Source of the DNA: Solwaraspora sp. WMMD1047
Lineage (GTDB): Bacteria > Actinomycetota > Actinomycetes > Mycobacteriales > Micromonosporaceae
Length of the DNA: 64,000 nucleotides
Direction of reading: 5' to 3'
Assembly: GCF_029626155.1 (NCBI RefSeq)
Contig: NZ_JARUBL010000001.1
Location: forward strand, 7,942,816-8,006,815
Each line of letters begins with the position of its first letter. The stretch's first letter is position 1. The notes beneath the pieces are model-generated. The model saw nothing but the letters and a program-made list of their open reading frames with translations, searched no databases and had not been told where the DNA came from. This document shows, one piece after another, positions 1-10,381 of the stretch. The position numbers and the translations under genes were made by a program.

Positions 1-813
1 GTTGTCGTGGGGCAGTTGCGCCGGCCGGAGCGCCCCTTCGGACGCCGGCTTCGGCGGGGGGTCCGCCCCGGCGCGCCGATCGTCGGCGAGGATCTCCGCG
101 TAGACGGCCTGCGTCGCCGGCGCCGGGCTGATCCCCAGCTCGGCCGCGAGCCCTCGGCGCAGGTTCTCGTACTGGGCCAGGGCGTCGGCGGTGCGGCCGA
201 CGCGGTGCAGCGCGGTCATCAGGACGCTGCGCAGCCGTTCGTCGAACGGGTGGGCGGGGATCTCCGCGAGCAGCCGGTCGATCACCTCCGGGAGCCTGGT
301 GGGCTGTGCCAGCTCGGCGTAGTCGACCAGGAGTCGCAGCCGCACCCCGGCCAGCCGGTCGCGGGCCTGCGCGACGAACGGCCCCGGTACGCCGACCAGA
401 TATGACCCCGGCGACCATCGCGCCAACGCCTGCTGGTACGCCTCGAGTGCCTGCCCGGTGCCCCGGGCCATCCGCGCCCGTTCGACCAGGTCCTCCCCGG
501 CCAGGATGTCGAAGCTCTCCCGCGGCAGCCGCAGCGAGTAGCCGGCTCGCTCGCTGACCAGCAGGTTCTGCAGTGGACCGAGGGCACGGCGCAGCCCGGA
601 GAGATAGGTGTGCAGGCTCCCCGCCGCGGTGGTCGGCGGCGCCTCGCCCCAGATCCCGTCGACCAGCTCACCGCGGGAGACGGTGGTGCCGGCGCAGAGG
701 GCCAGCACGGCGAAGGCGGCGCGCTGCTTCGGCGGGCCGAGGTCGATCTCGTCGTCGTCTACGTAGACGCGGAGCGGGCCGAAACCTTCGACCCTCAAGC
801 GGTCCTCACTCAC
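1..813 (-). CDS. SARP/BTAD-family transcriptional regulator (3' end outside window)
   Basis: The 3' part lies beyond the left edge, so only about 271 residues are visible. The start is a GTG at 813-811, with a purine-rich GGGGAAGAG a few bases upstream. The first ~95 residues look like the OmpR-type winged-helix domain of the AfsR/SARP family (GPPKQRAAFAVLAL, then ELVDGIWGEAPPTTA and LHTYLSGLRRALG). Residues ~100-260 match a bacterial transcriptional activation domain (BTAD), ending near AELGISPAPATQAVY. Such proteins bind direct repeats and activate secondary-metabolite or signalling genes. Because the end is missing, a short SARP cannot be distinguished from a large AfsR-like protein with an ATPase domain. 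It is divergent from the PadR-ABC operon to its right. Confidence 0.85.
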   Translation of the reverse strand, partial: MSEDRLRVEGFGPLRVYVDDDEIDLGPPKQRAAFAVLALCAGTTVSRGELVDGIWGEAPPTTAAGSLHTYLSGLRRALGPLQNLLVSERAGYSLRLPRESFDILAGEDLVERARMARGTGQALEAYQQALARWSPGSYLVGVPGPFVAQARDRLAGVRLRLLVDYAELAQPTRLPEVIDRLLAEIPAHPFDERLRSVLMTALHRVGRTADALAQYENLRRGLAAELGISPAPATQAVYAEILADDRRAGADPPPKPASEGALRPAQLPHDN

Positions 814-943
814 CGAGTCTCTTCCCCCGGTTCCGCACGGGCCGTCCATATCGACCGGCTTTGCGGCCCAGCGTACTCCCAGCCGGTGACCCGGCCGTAC
901 CGGCACCGTCTCGGAGGGTCAGTCCGGACCGGTGGTCCCGGTC

Positions 944-983
944 TTGACGATCGAGCGAGTATACCGAGTATCATACCCGGTAT
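944..983 (+). promoter_or_regulatory. Promoter and probable PadR operator overlapping the padR start
   Basis: TTGACG at 944-949 and TATCAT at 969-974 resemble -35 and -10 hexamers with a long 19-bp spacer. Transcription would then start at or next to the ATG at 982, giving a leaderless mRNA; no Shine-Dalgarno is visible. The same stretch has the inverted repeat ATACCG (961-966) and CGGTAT (978-983), plus an internal GTAT/ATAC repetition. An operator here would let the PadR protein shut off its own operon. This is inference from position and symmetry. Confidence 0.5.
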
Positions 984-1557
984 GAGCATCCGCCATGCCC
1001 TGTTGGCGCTGCTCAGCGAGGGCCCGAAGTACGGCCTCCAGCTGAGACACGACTTCGAGTCCCGTACCGGGGAGGTGTGGCCGCTGAATGTCGGGCAGGT
1101 CTACACCACCCTGCAACGCCTGGAACGCGACGGCCTCGTCGAGTCGGAGGGCTCCGGGCCGCAGAACGTCTTCACCATCACCGGGACCGGTTCGGACGAG
1201 CTGACCCAGTGGCTGCGCACCCCACCTGACGTCGTTCCGCCACCACGGGACGAGCTCGTCATCAAGCTGCTCGTGGCGATGCGCGTACCGGGGGTGGACC
1301 TGCCCGAGCTGCTCCAGGTGCACCGCCGGCACCTGGTGCAGGCGATGCAGGAGTACACCCACCTCAAGAGCGACATCGCCGAGGGGGAGGTGGAGCTGGC
1401 GCTCGTCGTGGACGCGGAGCTGTTCCGGATCGAGGCGATCGTCCGCTGGCTCGACACCGCGGATGCCCGACTCAAGCGCCTGCCGGCCCCCACCGCGAGC
1501 GAAAAACCGACGTCCGCGCCGCGGATCGGCCGAAGGATCGCGGGGGTACGGCGATGA
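982..1557 (+). CDS. PadR-family transcriptional repressor
   Basis: This 191-residue protein starts with the classic PadR N-terminus (MSIRHALLALLSEGPKYGLQL), followed by a winged helix (GQVYTTLQRLERDGLVESEG). Residues ~90-170 form a C-terminal helical region for dimerisation, typical of the longer PadR subfamily. PadR proteins usually repress an adjacent transporter or detoxification gene until a ligand binds. Its stop codon overlaps the ATG of the ABC ATPase (ATGA at 1554-1557), so repressor and transporter are translationally coupled. The upstream palindromic sequence overlapping its start codon suggests autoregulation. The ligand is not predictable. Confidence 0.9.
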   Translation: MSIRHALLALLSEGPKYGLQLRHDFESRTGEVWPLNVGQVYTTLQRLERDGLVESEGSGPQNVFTITGTGSDELTQWLRTPPDVVPPPRDELVIKLLVAMRVPGVDLPELLQVHRRHLVQAMQEYTHLKSDIAEGEVELALVVDAELFRIEAIVRWLDTADARLKRLPAPTASEKPTSAPRIGRRIAGVRR

Positions 1558-2279
1558 GCACCGCCATTGAACTGCGCCAGGTCTGCAAGGTCTACGGATC
1601 GGGTCCCGCCGAGGTGCACGCGCTGCGCGAGGTCGACCTCGCCGTCCGGACCGGCGAACTGGTGGCGGTGATGGGCCCGAGCGGATCAGGCAAGAGCACC
1701 CTGCTCACCATCGCCGGAACGCTTGAGGAACCGACAAGCGGCGACGTGCGGATCGCCGGCCAGGACCTGGCGGGCCTGTCCCGCAACGACCGGGCCCGGC
1801 TACGGCGCCGGTCGATCGGGTTCGTGTTCCAGGACTTCAACCTGCTCGCCGGCCTGACCGCCGTCGAGAACGTGGCGCTCCCGCTGGAACTGGACGGGGT
1901 GAAGGCCAAGGTCGCCCGCACCGCCGCGATGGCGGTGCTGGCCGAGCTCGGCCTGGCCGGGCGGGCCACCCACTACCCGGACGAGCTCTCCGGCGGCGAG
2001 CGTCAACGGGTGGCGATCGCGCGGGCCGTGGTGGGTGACCGCCAGCTGCTGCTCGCCGATGAGCCCACCGGCGCGCTCGACTCGTTGACCGGTGAGGCCG
2101 TGATGCGCATGCTCCGGCTGGCCAGCCAGAACGGCGTGGCCGGCGTGGTGGTGACCCACGACGCCCAGTTGGCCTCCTGGGCGGACCGGGTGGTGTTCCT
2201 GCGGGACGGCCGGGTGGTCGACCAGACCGCACCCGGTCCCGGTCCCGAATCTCTCCTGACGCCAGGGGCGAACAGGTGA
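1554..2279 (+). CDS. ABC transporter ATP-binding protein (MacB/LolD type)
   Basis: The 241-residue nucleotide-binding protein has Walker A (GPSGSGKST, ~41-49), Q-loop (FVFQDFNLL), ABC signature ([14 protein letters not shown]), Walker B ([13 protein letters not shown]) and the switch histidine in VVVTHDAQ. The [10 protein letters not shown] form is typical of ATPases that partner FtsX-like permeases, which power lipoprotein extraction, peptide export or mechanotransmission rather than import. It overlaps padR by 4 nt upstream and the permease by 4 nt downstream (GTGA at 2276-2279). The unit is therefore a three-gene operon probably repressed by the PadR protein. Confidence 0.93.
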   Translation: MSTAIELRQVCKVYGSGPAEVHALREVDLAVRTGELVAVMGPSGSGKSTLLTIAGTLEEPTSGDVRIAGQDLAGLSRNDRARLRRRSIGFVFQDFNLLAGLTAVENVALPLELDGVKAKVARTAAMAVLAELGLAGRATHYPDELSGGERQRVAIARAVVGDRQLLLADEPTGALDSLTGEAVMRMLRLASQNGVAGVVVTHDAQLASWADRVVFLRDGRVVDQTAPGPGPESLLTPGANR

Positions 2280-4741
2280 GCCGTAACGGCGGCCTGCCGG
2301 CCCGGCGGGCGGTGATCCGCTGGGCGTGGCGCCTGTTCCGCCGCGAGTGGCGGCAGCAGATCGGGGTGCTGACGCTCCTGACCATCGCCGTCACCGCCGC
2401 CGTGGTCGGGGTCTCGGCCGGCTACCACTCGACCCCGCCGGGCACCGCCCGGTTCGGCGACGCCAGCCAACGGCTCACGTTGTACGCCGCTGAGGGGCAG
2501 CCGCTGGACTCCCGGGTCGCGCGGGCTCGGGAGTGGTTCGGCACCATCGACGTGGTCCGACACTGGTACCTGCCGGTCCCGGCCTCTGTTCAGACCCTCG
2601 AACTGCGGGCGCAGGACCCCCACGGGCCGTACAGCCGACCGATGCTGCGGCTGCTGGCGGGTCGCTACCCCACCACCCCCGACGAGGCGGCGCTCACCGA
2701 CGAGGTCGCGGCGGAACTACGGGTACGCGTCGGCGGCGTGCTGTCGCTCGCCGGCCGCTCCTGGACCGTGGTCGGCCTCGTCGAGAACCCCGGCGACCTC
2801 CGCGCGGAGTTCGCCCTCGTCACGCCGGCACAACCCGAGCCGGCCGAGTCGGTGAGCGTGCTCACCGCCGCCGACCCGGTCCGGTTCGCGGAATACCGCG
2901 CCCGGCACGGCCAGCCGGGGTACGAGTTGCGACCGTCGTACGCGTGGGTCGAATCCGCCCTCGGAGTTTTCAGCGTCTTCGCGGTGAGCCTGCTGCTCAT
3001 CTGTCTCCTCGCCGCTGCCGGCTTCGCCGCCCTCGCGCACCGCCGGCTCCGCCAACTCGGGCTGCTCGCCTCGGTCGGGGCGACGCCACGGCAGCTCCGC
3101 CTGGTGGTGCTGGCCAACGGCGCCGTGGTCGGTGCCGCCGCGTCGGTGGTCGGTACGGTCGCGGGTGTCGGGGTCTGGGTCGCCGTGACGCCCCGGTTCG
3201 AAACGGCGGCCGGGCACCGCATCGACCGGCTCGACCTGCCGTGGTGGCAGATCGCCGTCGCGATGCTGCTGACGGTCGCGATGGCCATCGCCGCAGCGTG
3301 GCGGCCGGCCCGCACCGCCGCCCGGGTGCCGATAACGCTCGCCCTCTCCGCCCGCCCACCCCGGCCCAGGCGGGTACGCCGATCGGCGGTTGCCGCGTCC
3401 GTACTCCTCGGGCTGGGCATCGGGTCGCTGCGGCTCGGACAACGCGGCAGCGCGGCAGGCGACGAGGAGCTGGCGATCGCCGACGCGGCGCTGGTCGTAG
3501 CCGGCACCCTGGCGGTCGGCTTCGCCATGCTCTTCGTCGCCCCGCTGGCGATAAGAGTGCTCGCCGCCGTCGGCGCCCGACTTCCGGTCGCGCCCCGGTT
3601 GGCCCTGCGGGACCTGGCCCGTCATCAGGCCCGGTCGGGCGCGGCGCTGGCCGCGATCAGCGTGGCGCTCGCGATCCCGACCGCGATCGTGGTCGCAGCG
3701 ACAACCCTGGAACAGACCGCCGCCGAGGGCAACCTCTCCGACCGCCAGCTCATCATCTGGGTCGACCCTCCCGGGGTACGCGTTCCCGACCGCACACCGA
3801 GTCAGCTCGCGGCACTCGAGGACCAGGTCGGGCGGTACACGGCCACCCTCGCCGGCGCGGCCGTCATTCCGCTCGATGTCGCCGTCGATCCGGCCACGGC
3901 GCCGCTGCCGGACGCCGACGGCGAGCGGGTCGGGCGGCTGCCGGTCGGTGTCGGTCCGCGGACCGGTCCAGAATCGGCCGACGATTCGCCGACCGTACCG
4001 ATGGTCGCCACCCCCGAGCTGCTCCGGTACTACGGCGTCGACCCGGCCGGCATCGAGCCGGCAACCGACCTGCTGATCGCGGAGCCCTCCTCGGACCTGT
4101 CGGTGCTCTCCGCCACCGGCGACACCCGACGGTCCACACCGGAGGCGGCTGTCCAGCGGCTGCCGAGCCCCCGGTTCGAGTCGCTTCCGAAGACGTTTCT
4201 CACGCCAGCGGCGCTGCACCGCAACAACTGGAAACCGGTGCGCAGCGGCTGGCTGGTCGAGGCTCCGCAGCCGCTGACGGCGGAGCAGCTCGCCGGGGCT
4301 CGGGACCTGGGGCTCGACGCCGGCCTGGTGGTCGAGGACCGCAACCGGCGCGGCGGGCTGTCCACACTGCGGGCGATCGCGACGGCCGGTGGAACCGTGC
4401 TCGCGCTGGCGATCCTCGCCATGACGGTCGGGCTGATCCGCGCCGAGGCGGCGGGCGACCTGCGTACGCTGACCGCAACGGGCGCGACGGGTCGCATCCG
4501 CCGCCGGCTCACCTCGGCCACGGCCGGCGGCCTCGCGCTGCTGGGCGGAATCCTCGGCATCGCCGGGGCGTACACCGTCATCCTGGCCGGTTCGTCCCGC
4601 GATCAGCTCCACGAGCTGACGCGGGTGCCGGTCGTGGAGCTACTGGTAATCGCGGTCGGCGTACCGTTGCTCGCCACGGCGCTCGGCTGGCTGTTCGCCG
4701 GCCGGGAACCGCGCTCCCTGGTTCGGGTGCGCCTGGAGTGA
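2276..4741 (+). CDS. FtsX-like ABC transporter permease
   Basis: This 821-residue membrane protein partners the preceding ATPase; its GTG start overlaps the ATPase stop. An N-terminal membrane segment (~residues 26-48) is followed by an extracytoplasmic domain to ~residue 225. A first FtsX block of three helices comes next ([17 protein letters not shown] region, then two more to ~residue 345), with further helices around 400-480. A second extracytoplasmic domain follows, then a final FtsX block of three helices at ~695-815. Two FtsX modules in one chain are typical of actinobacterial MacB-like permeases of the DUF214 type. Substrate is unknown; antimicrobial peptides or other cell-envelope compounds are plausible because of the PadR control. 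Confidence 0.88.
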   Translation: MSRNGGLPARRAVIRWAWRLFRREWRQQIGVLTLLTIAVTAAVVGVSAGYHSTPPGTARFGDASQRLTLYAAEGQPLDSRVARAREWFGTIDVVRHWYLPVPASVQTLELRAQDPHGPYSRPMLRLLAGRYPTTPDEAALTDEVAAELRVRVGGVLSLAGRSWTVVGLVENPGDLRAEFALVTPAQPEPAESVSVLTAADPVRFAEYRARHGQPGYELRPSYAWVESALGVFSVFAVSLLLICLLAAAGFAALAHRRLRQLGLLASVGATPRQLRLVVLANGAVVGAAASVVGTVAGVGVWVAVTPRFETAAGHRIDRLDLPWWQIAVAMLLTVAMAIAAAWRPARTAARVPITLALSARPPRPRRVRRSAVAASVLLGLGIGSLRLGQRGSAAGDEELAIADAALVVAGTLAVGFAMLFVAPLAIRVLAAVGARLPVAPRLALRDLARHQARSGAALAAISVALAIPTAIVVAATTLEQTAAEGNLSDRQLIIWVDPPGVRVPDRTPSQLAALEDQVGRYTATLAGAAVIPLDVAVDPATAPLPDADGERVGRLPVGVGPRTGPESADDSPTVPMVATPELLRYYGVDPAGIEPATDLLIAEPSSDLSVLSATGDTRRSTPEAAVQRLPSPRFESLPKTFLTPAALHRNNWKPVRSGWLVEAPQPLTAEQLAGARDLGLDAGLVVEDRNRRGGLSTLRAIATAGGTVLALAILAMTVGLIRAEAAGDLRTLTATGATGRIRRRLTSATAGGLALLGGILGIAGAYTVILAGSSRDQLHELTRVPVVELLVIAVGVPLLATALGWLFAGREPRSLVRVRLE

Positions 4742-4970
4742 GCGGACGCCCACCGGCCTGGGACGGATCCTGCGGACTTCAGCCAGGTGGGTGGGTCATG
4801 CCGACCGTCGAAGCGCGGCACGGGTTGCCGGTCCAGAACCATCGACTGCCCGTCGGATCGGCGAACAGGAGCGCCACCTGAGGATCACGGCGGACGTTGA
4901 ATGCAATGGGTCCTCGACCAGTCGCTCGAACCTCAGCTGTCACAGGCCGCTCTTGCATACGTGTTTCGAG
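4742..4970. other. Intergenic region, possible coding remnant
   Basis: No complete gene is visible here. On the minus strand, two different frames between about 4800 and 4880 read like adjoining parts of one protein (DPQVALLFADPTGSRWF in one, VLDRQPVPRFDGRHDPPTW in the other). This could be a frameshifted relic, but it is too short to identify. Confidence 0.25.
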
Positions 4971-5043
4971 TGGAGCCGAGGGGACTCGAACCCCTAACCC
5001 CTGCCTTGCAAAGGCAGTGCTCTGCCAGTTGAGCTACGGCCCC
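4971..5043 (-). tRNA. tRNA-Ala (anticodon TGC)
   Basis: The minus strand folds into a standard 73-nt cloverleaf. The acceptor GGGGCCG pairs with CGGCTCC (one G-U), the D-stem is GCTC/GAGC, the anticodon stem CTGCC/GGCAG encloses TTTGCAA (anticodon TGC), and the T-stem AGGGG/CCCCT encloses TTCGAGT. The discriminator is A, and 3' CCA is not encoded. It sits in the tRNA-Ile/DLW-39/tRNA-Ala group downstream of gyrA, common in actinobacteria. Confidence 0.97.
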
Positions 5044-5062
5044 CGGGGTGGCCGGCCGGTCG

Positions 5063-5191
5063 CTACCGGAGGTCCGGAGCGGTGGTGGCCTCGTGCCAGA
5101 GGGCACGCTCGTCGTTGGACTCCTTGACCTTCTTGGCCACGAGCGCCGCCACGCCGACCACGCCGACGAGGATCAGAATCTTCTTCAACAT
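5063..5191 (-). CDS. DLW-39-family mini-protein
   Basis: A 42-residue protein starting MLKKILILVGVVGVAALVAK and ending in a charged tail (KVKESNDERALWHEATTAPDLR). The length, single hydrophobic N-terminal helix and tryptophan-containing tail match the DLW-39 family of tiny actinobacterial proteins found between the tRNAs next to gyrA. Here the signature aspartate before Leu-Trp is Ala (RALW). Function is unknown; it is probably a membrane-anchored peptide. It lies between tRNA-Ala and tRNA-Ile on the same strand. Confidence 0.85.
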   Translation of the reverse strand: MLKKILILVGVVGVAALVAKKVKESNDERALWHEATTAPDLR

Positions 5192-5233
5192 GGGCGGTCC
5201 TCACGCTCGACTAGGTGTCGGACGGGTGTGAAG

Positions 5234-5307
5234 TGGGGCTAGATGGAATCGAACCATCGACCTCAGAGTTATCAGCTCTGCGCTCTAACCGACTGAGCTA
5301 TAGCCCC
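5234..5307 (-). tRNA. tRNA-Ile (anticodon GAT)
   Basis: A 74-nt cloverleaf is readable on the minus strand. The acceptor GGGGCTA pairs with TAGCCCC, the D-arm is GCTC/GAGC, the anticodon stem CAGAG/CTCTG encloses the GAT anticodon, and the T-arm is GATGG/CCATC around TTCGATT. The discriminator is A, with no encoded CCA. Confidence 0.97.
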
Positions 5308-5340
5308 GTGCTGCGACGAGCAAGGGTACCGTACCGCCGT

Positions 5341-5409
5341 CCCGCCCCCCAAGTTGAGGCGGGGGGTGGGGAATCCGGAGCCGGGCCGCCGACAGGTCGA
5401 CGGCTCCGG
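5341..5409 (-). terminator. Tandem GC-rich hairpins downstream of the DUF3566 gene
   Basis: The first hairpin is 5341-5350 with 5361-5370 (10 bp, one G-U). The second is 5375-5383 with 5401-5409 (9 perfect bp: CCGGAGCCG/CGGCTCCGG). They lie just past the stop codon at 5422 and could end the gyrB-gyrA-DUF3566 transcript. There is no clear T-run, as is common in high-GC actinomycetes. Confidence 0.5.
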
Positions 5410-5421
5410 CCCCGCTCCAGG

Positions 5422-6561
5422 TCAGTCCCGCTCGGCCAGGGTCAGCTCGACGCCGCCGACCAGGTCGGCGCAGACGTTGTAGACGAACGCGCCAAGCGTG
5501 GCGAGCGCCGTGAACAGCACGACGTTCACCAGCCCGATCAGCGCCGAGGTGAGGATCACACCCTTGGCGGTGATCCGGAAGCTGTCCCCGCCCTGCGCCC
5601 CGCCGGCGTTGATCAGGTCGGTGAGGCTGGTGTTGACGCTCTCGAAGACCCCCATCGCGTCCAGTGCGAGGTAGAGCACCGAGGTCGCCACGATGACGAC
5701 GATGAAGAGCACCAGCGAGACGGCGAACGAGAACTTCATGACCGACCAGGGGTCGATCCGCTTCACGTTCAGCCGGGCTCGCCGGGGGCCACGGGAGGCG
5801 GCCGAGCCGACGTTGCTGCGCGCCGCGCGTACCGCCTCGGTCACCCTGGCGGCGCCGACGGCGGCCGCGCCGGTGACGGCGGCGGTGGCGCTGCTGACCG
5901 TGCTCCGTGGCGACCCGGTGGTCCGGGTGGAGCTGGCGCCCGGCGAGAACCGGAACGAGCCGGTCCGGGACTCCGTGCCGCCCGGCGACGTGGCGCTCGC
6001 CGAGCCGGTCGCGCGGTGCCCGTCGGGACGATCCGCGTCGGAATCGGCGCCGGTGGTCGAGCCAGCGCTTCCGGCCGACGACGAGCCGGCCGACGACGAG
6101 CCGAACGACGACGAGCCGAACCTGGCGGATCCGGCGGTGGCCGTTCCGAAGCCGAAGCCGGTCGAGCCGCGATCGCTGGCACCACGGTCGGCCGGGCCGA
6201 GACCCGTCGAACCGGACGTGCCCGGGGTCTTGCCCGGCCCGCCGGGCGGTGTGACCAGCGGGGCGGGGGAGGCTGCTGCGGCCTTGGCCGCCGCGGTCAC
6301 CGCACTCGAAGAGGCGGCGGTCGAGGTCGCCCCGCTGCTCTCCGGGTCTGACCCGTCGCCGTCCGGCTGCTTCCCGCTGGGCTGGTCCGGTGGCGGCGGC
6401 ATGCCCGGTGCGCGGGTGAACTTCGGGGACGGTGCGTCGCCGGGGACCGTGGCCCGGCCGACGGCGGCGCGGCCGGTCGCTGGGGCGCCGCCCGCGGCTT
6501 CCTCGTCGACCGGGTTAGTCGAGGCCCCCGACCCCCCCGACTTCGCCTGTGTCTCCGTCAT
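5422..6561 (-). CDS. DUF3566 domain transmembrane protein
   Basis: A 379-residue protein. Residues 1 to ~255 are low-complexity, rich in Gly, Ser, Thr and Pro. The C-terminal ~115 residues form the DUF3566 domain, starting near RVKRIDPWSVMKFSFAVSLVL and with two membrane helices (FSFAVSLVLFIVVIVATSVLYL and VILTSALIGLVNVVLFTALATLG). It is the usual gene after gyrA in actinobacteria, and its ATG overlaps the gyrA stop (TGATG at 6563-6559), giving tight coupling. A TTG one codon upstream is an alternative start. Molecular function is unknown; a link to the envelope is plausible from topology. Confidence 0.87.
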   Translation of the reverse strand: MTETQAKSGGSGASTNPVDEEAAGGAPATGRAAVGRATVPGDAPSPKFTRAPGMPPPPDQPSGKQPDGDGSDPESSGATSTAASSSAVTAAAKAAAASPAPLVTPPGGPGKTPGTSGSTGLGPADRGASDRGSTGFGFGTATAGSARFGSSSFGSSSAGSSSAGSAGSTTGADSDADRPDGHRATGSASATSPGGTESRTGSFRFSPGASSTRTTGSPRSTVSSATAAVTGAAAVGAARVTEAVRAARSNVGSAASRGPRRARLNVKRIDPWSVMKFSFAVSLVLFIVVIVATSVLYLALDAMGVFESVNTSLTDLINAGGAQGGDSFRITAKGVILTSALIGLVNVVLFTALATLGAFVYNVCADLVGGVELTLAERD

Positions 6562-9500
6562 CAACTGTCCTGTTCGTCAGGCTCGTCGGCATTGCGAGCA
6601 ATGGCCACGATAGTCACACCGTCCGGAAGGTCCATCAGCTTGACCCCCATTGTGTTCCGATCGCGCGTGCGGCGTACAGGCTTCACCGGAGTCCGGATGA
6701 CGCCCCCGTTGCTGGTGATCGCGAACAACTCGTCATCCGGGTCGATCACGACCGCACCGACCAGCCCACCCCGCCGCTCGGTGATTTTGGCCGTCAGTAC
6801 CCCTTTACCTCCCCGTCCCTGCACGGGGTATTCCTCGATCGGCGTACGTTTCGCGTAGCCGCCGTTGGTGGCCACCAGGACGTCCAGCCCGGGGCGTACC
6901 ACCTCCATGGCCAGCAGCACGTCGTCGTCGGTGAACCGCATCCCGATCACGCCGGTGGTGGCCCGGCCCATCGGTCGCAGTGCCTCGTCGGTGGCGTTGA
7001 ACCGGATCGCCTGCGCCTTCTTGGAGACCAGCAGCAGGTCGTCCTCGGACGCCACCAGCGCGGCGCCGACCAGCTCGTCGTTGTCGCGCAGGTTGATCGC
7101 GATGATGCCGCCGCTGCGGTTGGAGTCGAACTCCTCCAGCCGGGTCTTCTTCACCAGTCCGTTGCGGGTGGCCAGCACCAGGTACGGCGCCACCTGGTAG
7201 TCCGGGATCTGGATCACCTGGGCGATCTGCTCGTCCGGCAGGAACGCCAGCAGGTTCGCAACGTGCTGCCCGCGGGCCACCCGGTTCGCCTCGGGCAACT
7301 CGTACGCCTTGGCCCGGTAGACCCGGCCCTTGTTCGTGAAGAACAGCATCCAGTTGTGGGTCGAGCCGACGAAGAAGTGGCTGACGATGTCGTCCTGGCG
7401 CAGGCTGGCCCCGCTGACACCCTTGCCGCCCCGGCGCTGCGAGCGGTAGAGGTCAACCTTGGTGCGCTTGGCGTACCCGGTCCGGGTGATGGTGACCACC
7501 ACGTCCTCGCGGGCGATCAGGTCCTCCATGGAGACCTCGCCGTCGAACGGCAGGATCTTGGTACGCCGTTCGTCGCCCCACTTGGCGACGATCTCGCCCA
7601 GCTCCTCGGAGATGATCTTCCGCTGCCGCTCCGGCTTGGCCAGGATGTCCTTGAGGTCGGCAATCTCAAGCTCGATCTTGGCCAGCTCGTCGATGATCTT
7701 CTGGCGCTCCAGCGCGGCGAGCCGCCGCAGCTGCATGTCCAGGATGGCGGTGGCCTGGATCTCGTCGATGGTGAGCAGCTCGATCAGGCCCTGCCGGGCC
7801 TCCTCCACGGTCGGCGACCGCCGGATCAGGGCGATCACCTCGTCCAGCGCGTCCAGCGCCTTCACCAGACCGCGCAGGATGTGCGCCCGCTCCTCGGCCT
7901 TGCGCAACCGGTACGCCGTCCGGCGCCGGATCACGTCGATCTGGTGATCGACGTAGTAGCGGATGAACTGGGCCAGGTTGAGCGTGCGCGGCACCCCGTC
8001 GACCAGGGCCAGCATGTTGGCGCCGAAGGTCTCCTGCAGCTGGGTGTGCTTGTAGAGGTTGTTGAGCACCACCTTGGCGACCGCGTCGCGCTTGAGCACC
8101 AGCACGATCCGCATGCCGGTCCGCCCGGAGGACTCGTCCCGGATGTCGGCGATGCCGGCGAGCTTGCCCTCCTTGATCAGCTCCGCGATCCGCTCGGCGA
8201 GGTTGTCCGGGTTGACCTGGTAGGGCAGCTCCGAGACGACCAGGCACGGCCGACCCTTCTTGTCCTCCTCGACGTCGACCACCGCGCGCATCCGGATCGA
8301 ACCCCGCCCGGTCCGGTACGCCTCCTGGATCGGGGTGGTGCCGACGATCAGGCCGTGGGTCGGGAAGTCCGGACCCTTCACGATCCCGATCAGCGCTTCG
8401 AGGGTGGTCGGCTCATCCTCGTCCGGGTGCTCCAGGCACCACTGCACGGCGGCCGCGATCTCCCGCAGGTTGTGCGGCGGGATCTTGGTCGCCATCCCGA
8501 CCGCGATGCCTTCGGAGCCGTTCACCAGCAGGTTCGGGATGCGGGACGGGAGGATGGTGGGCTCCTTGGCCCGCCCGTCGTAGTTGTTCTGGAAATCGAC
8601 GGTGTCCTCGTCGATGTCCCGCAGCATCTCCATCGCCAGCGGGTCGAGCTTGCACTCGGTGTTGTGGCTCACGAAGCCGTTGCTGACGAACGAATGATCA
8701 TCGGTCTCGACCCGGAGGCTGTAGACCGGTCGCACCCCCACGTCGGTCACCGTGGCTACCTCGGCGTAGTAGAACCGCCCGTCGACCAGCGGTTCGACGA
8801 CCGCGAGAGCGTCCTGACTGGTGACCCGGGCGGCAATCTCGTCGCGGTCCCGCTCCCACCGCTCAATCCGGTCGATGTTGTGCCGGCGCAGCCAGTCCCG
8901 CTCCGTCCAACGATCGGCACCATGTTCCCGGAGGAAGGCTCCAACGAACGGCACGTGATCGCTGGACAGCGCGGTACTCTGCCGCGGTATCCCGGCCAGT
9001 TCCGCCATCAGCTTGAGCTGCTTGCGGCCGAGGAATCCGACCTGGTGGGCAAAGATCCGCGCGTCGCGACGATTCGTCACGACAACCTTGATCTCGCCCT
9101 GGTCGTACCTGCACTGCCGGCTGACCACGCCGAACTCCAGCAGCAACTGCTGGACTTCCCGGGCCAGCAGCTCGCTGCGGGTCGAGTAGGAAACCTGGAT
9201 CGTGTTTCGCGGCAGCAGCGACGAGGAACCGTCTCCCTCGAAGAGCGCCTGAAGGAAGGCCCGCTTCACGGCGGCCGGGCCTTGCCAAACGAACGCAGGT
9301 ACGAACTTCCCCGCGCTCCGATGCCCGACCAGGTCGCCCAGAATGCTCCTGCGCAGCGCGGTGAGGTCTTGGATGTCCATCTCGTGCAGCGTGCTACCGG
9401 AGGCGATCGTCCGTTGGCTGAGGTAGCGGGGACCACCAACGGCGAGGTCGTACGCCGCGACCACGCGACCGAAGAACTCTCGGTCAACGTTGTTGAAGCC

Positions 9501-10346
9501 GGCCCGATTCTCAGAAGCCCAGCCTTCACTGACGAAGGCGCCAGCGAGGACGGCCGCCTCGACGTGCTCCAGCACGGGGTAGCCGATCTCGTCCGGCACA
9601 ACCCGCTGCATGGCGACCCGGTCGCCGGGGCGGACCTCAGCCAGTAGCTTCCAGAGCAGGGTCGGGACCCCCGCCACCTCCACCAGGCAGAGCACCGGGT
9701 GGTTGTGGGTGCCGGTCAGTTCGTACCCCTCCCTGGTCCGCACCCGTAGCGTCGGGTGCTCGCCGGAGTGGAAGAACTTGCTCGCCTGCACCAGGTCGCC
9801 GTTCCGGTCCCGGACCTTGAGGTCGATGCCGGTCTCTGAGTCCGGTGGCGCGTCGGGAACGATCTCGTCGATCCGTACGGTTCCCGTGGCGATCCGGACC
9901 CGAGCGTCCCCGGTGACGCAGTAGCGCATGGCGGCGGCTGGGTCGTTGCCGGGGGAGCCGAAGTTGCCGTTGCCGTCGACCAGCGGGTAGCGCAGCGACC
10001 AGGACTGGGCCATCCGGACCAGGGCGTCGTAGATGGCCGAGTCGCCGTGCGGGTGGAACTGGCCCATCACGTCGCCGACCACCCGCGAGCACTTCACGTA
10101 GCCGCGGTCCGGGCGGTAGCCCGAGTCGAACATCGCGTAGAGGATCTTGCGGTGTACGGGCTTGAGGCCGTCCCGGACGTCGGGCAGGGCCCGCCCGACG
10201 ATGACGCTCATGGCGTAGTCGAGGTACGACCGCTGCATCTCGACTTCGAGCCCGACCGGTTCGATGCGGTCCCGCTCGACGACCCCACCCACGCCGGGAA
10301 CCGGCGCGTCCGGCTCGTTGCTCAACGAATCGGGATTATCCGTCAC
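6561..10346 (-). CDS. gyrA: DNA gyrase subunit A, interrupted by an intein
   Basis: The precursor is 1261 residues; removing the intein (residues 143-562) leaves an 841-residue GyrA, close to the usual length. The N-terminal breakage-reunion domain has [16 protein letters not shown] and [20 protein letters not shown]. The catalytic tyrosine is Tyr142 in DPAAAMRY, and the intein begins at the next residue. The C-terminal DNA-wrapping domain carries the GyrA box (QRRGGKGV) and further repeats such as QGRGGKGV. It forms gyrase with GyrB from the gene 96 bp upstream, introducing negative supercoils. GTG start at 10346; no strong Shine-Dalgarno. Three DnaA-box-like sites precede it. Correct splicing must be essential for a functional enzyme. 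Confidence 0.98.
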   Translation of the reverse strand: MTDNPDSLSNEPDAPVPGVGGVVERDRIEPVGLEVEMQRSYLDYAMSVIVGRALPDVRDGLKPVHRKILYAMFDSGYRPDRGYVKCSRVVGDVMGQFHPHGDSAIYDALVRMAQSWSLRYPLVDGNGNFGSPGNDPAAAMRYCVTGDARVRIATGTVRIDEIVPDAPPDSETGIDLKVRDRNGDLVQASKFFHSGEHPTLRVRTREGYELTGTHNHPVLCLVEVAGVPTLLWKLLAEVRPGDRVAMQRVVPDEIGYPVLEHVEAAVLAGAFVSEGWASENRAGFNNVDREFFGRVVAAYDLAVGGPRYLSQRTIASGSTLHEMDIQDLTALRRSILGDLVGHRSAGKFVPAFVWQGPAAVKRAFLQALFEGDGSSSLLPRNTIQVSYSTRSELLAREVQQLLLEFGVVSRQCRYDQGEIKVVVTNRRDARIFAHQVGFLGRKQLKLMAELAGIPRQSTALSSDHVPFVGAFLREHGADRWTERDWLRRHNIDRIERWERDRDEIAARVTSQDALAVVEPLVDGRFYYAEVATVTDVGVRPVYSLRVETDDHSFVSNGFVSHNTECKLDPLAMEMLRDIDEDTVDFQNNYDGRAKEPTILPSRIPNLLVNGSEGIAVGMATKIPPHNLREIAAAVQWCLEHPDEDEPTTLEALIGIVKGPDFPTHGLIVGTTPIQEAYRTGRGSIRMRAVVDVEEDKKGRPCLVVSELPYQVNPDNLAERIAELIKEGKLAGIADIRDESSGRTGMRIVLVLKRDAVAKVVLNNLYKHTQLQETFGANMLALVDGVPRTLNLAQFIRYYVDHQIDVIRRRTAYRLRKAEERAHILRGLVKALDALDEVIALIRRSPTVEEARQGLIELLTIDEIQATAILDMQLRRLAALERQKIIDELAKIELEIADLKDILAKPERQRKIISEELGEIVAKWGDERRTKILPFDGEVSMEDLIAREDVVVTITRTGYAKRTKVDLYRSQRRGGKGVSGASLRQDDIVSHFFVGSTHNWMLFFTNKGRVYRAKAYELPEANRVARGQHVANLLAFLPDEQIAQVIQIPDYQVAPYLVLATRNGLVKKTRLEEFDSNRSGGIIAINLRDNDELVGAALVASEDDLLLVSKKAQAIRFNATDEALRPMGRATTGVIGMRFTDDDVLLAMEVVRPGLDVLVATNGGYAKRTPIEEYPVQGRGGKGVLTAKITERRGGLVGAVVIDPDDELFAITSNGGVIRTPVKPVRRTRDRNTMGVKLMDLPDGVTIVAIARNADEPDEQDS
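8661..9920 (-). other. GyrA intein with LAGLIDADG-type homing endonuclease domain
   Basis: This in-frame 420-residue insertion spans Cys143 to Asn562 of the GyrA precursor. Block A starts [10 protein letters not shown], block B has THNH, block F has [20 protein letters not shown], and block G ends GFVSHN before the extein Thr. All catalytic splicing residues (Cys1, B-block His, His-Asn, +1 Thr) are present. The middle holds the two dodecapeptide endonuclease motifs, [12 protein letters not shown] and [12 protein letters not shown], each with its acidic residue, so the endonuclease may be active. The insertion point is directly after the catalytic tyrosine, the same place as in known mycobacterial GyrA inteins, whose N- and C-terminal segments it resembles closely. 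Confidence 0.96.
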
Positions 10347-10381
10347 TGTCTACCCTTATCAGACTCATGTGGCTTTTCCGC

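Noticed and set aside
4800..4890. Degenerate pseudogene after the ABC operon
   Set aside because: Two frames hint at one protein, but the stretch is too short and no family could be named, so I only note it in the intergenic entry.
6549..9647. A very long open frame on the plus strand opposite gyrA
   Set aside because: It mirrors gyrA codon structure; composition is typical of an antisense frame in high-GC DNA and it has no family motif. GyrA motifs on the other strand are unambiguous.
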